Part shown: positions 5,671-6,472 of the stretch, in pieces
Layout: each line of letters begins with the position of its first letter
How positions within the stretch are numbered: the first letter of the stretch is position 1
Assembly: GCA_012511995.1 (NCBI GenBank)
Contig: JAAZFA010000348.1
Span: 1 to 6,472 of the forward strand
Direction: 5' to 3'
Length of the DNA stretch: 6,472 bases
Origin: Thermoproteota archaeon
GTDB taxonomy: Archaea > Thermoproteota > Bathyarchaeia > Bathyarchaeales > Bathycorpusculaceae
The notes under the pieces: generated by a model
The model's input: the letters and a program-made list of their open reading frames with translations, nothing else
What the model was told of the DNA's origin: nothing
Database searches by the model: none
Program-made: the position numbers and the translations under genes

Positions 5671-6472
5671 TGGACCTATGGGGGGTCTGGATATGACGAT
5701 GCAATCAACAATATCCAAGCTTCCGATGGTACACACATTATTGTTGGTTTAACTGAATCCAGCGTCAACTGAATCCAGCGTTAACAACTATGACTTATGG
5801 ATATTCAAGGTAGCTCAAGACGGCAGTACTGTATGGCGTAGAGTATATGATGGCGGAGGTAACGAATCAGCATTCAATGCTATAGCTTCCTCTGATGGTG
5901 GCTACACGGTAGTTGGTACCACTACTTCCCTATGGTGCAGGTGAAACTGATCTTTGGTTGGTAAAGACTGATTCAGAAGGTAACATGGTTTGGAATAAAA
6001 CATATGGCGGTGAATATTATGATGAAGGCTGGATGGTGCTTGAGACTTCTGACGGCGGTTGCTTGATAGCTGGCACTACCTGCAACATGGATATGATTGG
6101 TAACGCTTGGCTAGTAAAAACTGACTCTGTTGGGACTCTCGAGAGGCAAAAACCTATGGTGGAAGTAGTGACAGTGGTTTGTATGGTATAACCAAAACAG
6201 TGGTTGGTGGATATATCTTGGCAGGCTATACAAACTCTTCTGGTGCAGGCAATTATGACATGTTGCTAGTAAGAGTGGATTCTGAAGGTGTTGAGCAGTG
6301 GGTCCAAACTTACGGTGGGTCTGAAGATGATTTTGCGTACATAGCTTTTGAGAGTGAAACAGGTTTCGTGGTTGTTGGTACGACTTACTCATTTGGTGCC
6401 ATGTAATGCCTGATGTATGGTTGCTTAAAGTTGATGCGATGAGTGGTCTGATGTGGAATTATACTTACGGTG
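5671..6472 (+). repeat. Five tandem ~51-residue coding repeats (period 153-156 bp)
   Basis: The same codon position of the [W]-L-V-K-x-D motif falls at 5804, 5961, 6114, 6269 and 6424. The steps are 157, 153, 155 and 155 bases, which become 156, 153, 156 and 156 once the local one-base insertions or losses are corrected. Repeat 2 reads DLWLVKTDSEG, repeat 3 AWLVKTDSVG, repeat 4 DMLLVRVDSEG and repeat 5 DVWLLKVDAMSG. T/V-Y-x-G-G closes each one. The copies have diverged at DNA level, so this is an old protein repeat, not a recent expansion. Confidence 0.75.
5751..5782 (+). repeat. 16-bp tandem duplication causing a frameshift
   Basis: AACTGAATCCAGCGTC is followed immediately by AACTGAATCCAGCGTT, two copies differing only in the last base. 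Because 16 is not a multiple of three, it shifts the frame and creates a TGA at 5770-5772. Removing one copy restores GLTESSVNNYDLWIFK, a normal repeat-1 sequence. Confidence 0.9.

Larger units (their letters stand above)
5576..6472 (+). pseudogene. Decayed gene for a secreted beta-propeller-like repeat protein, runs off window
   Basis: No single frame is open, but successive frames join into one protein: start TTG 5576, a hydrophobic signal-peptide-like stretch, then from W5671 five repeats of 51-52 residues with pattern (E/D)-x-G-G-x-x-x-x-G-x-T ... D-x-W-L-V-K-x-D-x-x-G-x-x-x-W-x-x-T-Y-G-G. Such repeats are found in predicted extracellular propeller-like proteins of archaea and bacteria; no enzymatic role can be assigned. 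Breaks: a lost A at 5591-5593 (TAA follows); a 16-bp tandem duplication at 5751-5782 (+1); an extra C at 5928-5930; a lost A at 6146-6152; a change near 6401-6406 (TAA at 6404-6406 in the shifted frame). Two more small shifts (near 5620 and 5650) would improve the signal peptide. No catalytic residues are visible. The gene continues beyond 6472. Sequencing error is the alternative, but 4.6 kb of neighbouring genes are free of errors. Confidence 0.8.

Noticed and set aside
6111..6392. 93-codon minus-strand open frame
   Set aside because: It is antisense to the repeat-protein coding sequence, with His/Gln/Ser-rich composition typical of a shadow frame.
5913..6406. Two separate small genes (5913-6191 and 6179-6406) instead of one broken gene
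   Set aside because: Both are pieces of the same 51-residue repeat series, have no ribosome-binding sites, and join with the neighbouring frames after single-base corrections.

Overview
The window looks archaeal. The evidence is a four-gene purine cluster with a separate PurS and a stand-alone PurQ beside a short PurL, archaeal-style TATA/BRE promoters, a tRNA gene without an encoded CCA end, T-rich (not hairpin) termination zones, and an archaeal-type PurM. The composition and the PfkB-like protein would suit a Bathyarchaeia-like lineage. That lineage is an impression, not a demonstration.

Layout. Bases 1-503 (+) hold the 3' part of a PfkB/ribokinase-family sugar or nucleoside kinase cut by the window edge. 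A short A/T-rich convergent gap (504-551) separates it from a minus-strand purine operon transcribed right to left: purM (5145-4063), purS (4005-3754), purL (3757-1373), purQ (1376-552). PurS, PurL and PurQ together make FGAM synthase (step 4 of de novo IMP synthesis) and PurM makes AIR from FGAM (step 5), so the operon covers two consecutive reactions. purS-purL and purL-purQ each overlap by ATGA. purM is set apart by 57 bp carrying a possible internal leaderless promoter. The 236-bp gap upstream of purM contains two similar short inverted repeats.

Divergent from purM is a tRNA-Gly(CCC) gene (5382-5454, +). Downstream, a good archaeal promoter, a Shine-Dalgarno sequence and a TTG start (5512-5578) lead into a badly damaged gene running off the right edge. 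When its frames are stitched together it encodes a probable signal peptide and five ~51-residue repeats of the secreted beta-propeller-like type (D-W-L-V-K-x-D ... W-x-x-T-Y-G-G). At least five frame changes are needed, one caused by a perfect-but-one-base 16-bp tandem duplication. The purine genes next door are entirely intact.

I see no new multi-gene system. The most notable items are the decayed repeat-protein gene with an apparently intact promoter, the coupling pattern inside the purine operon, and the twin inverted repeats in front of purM.
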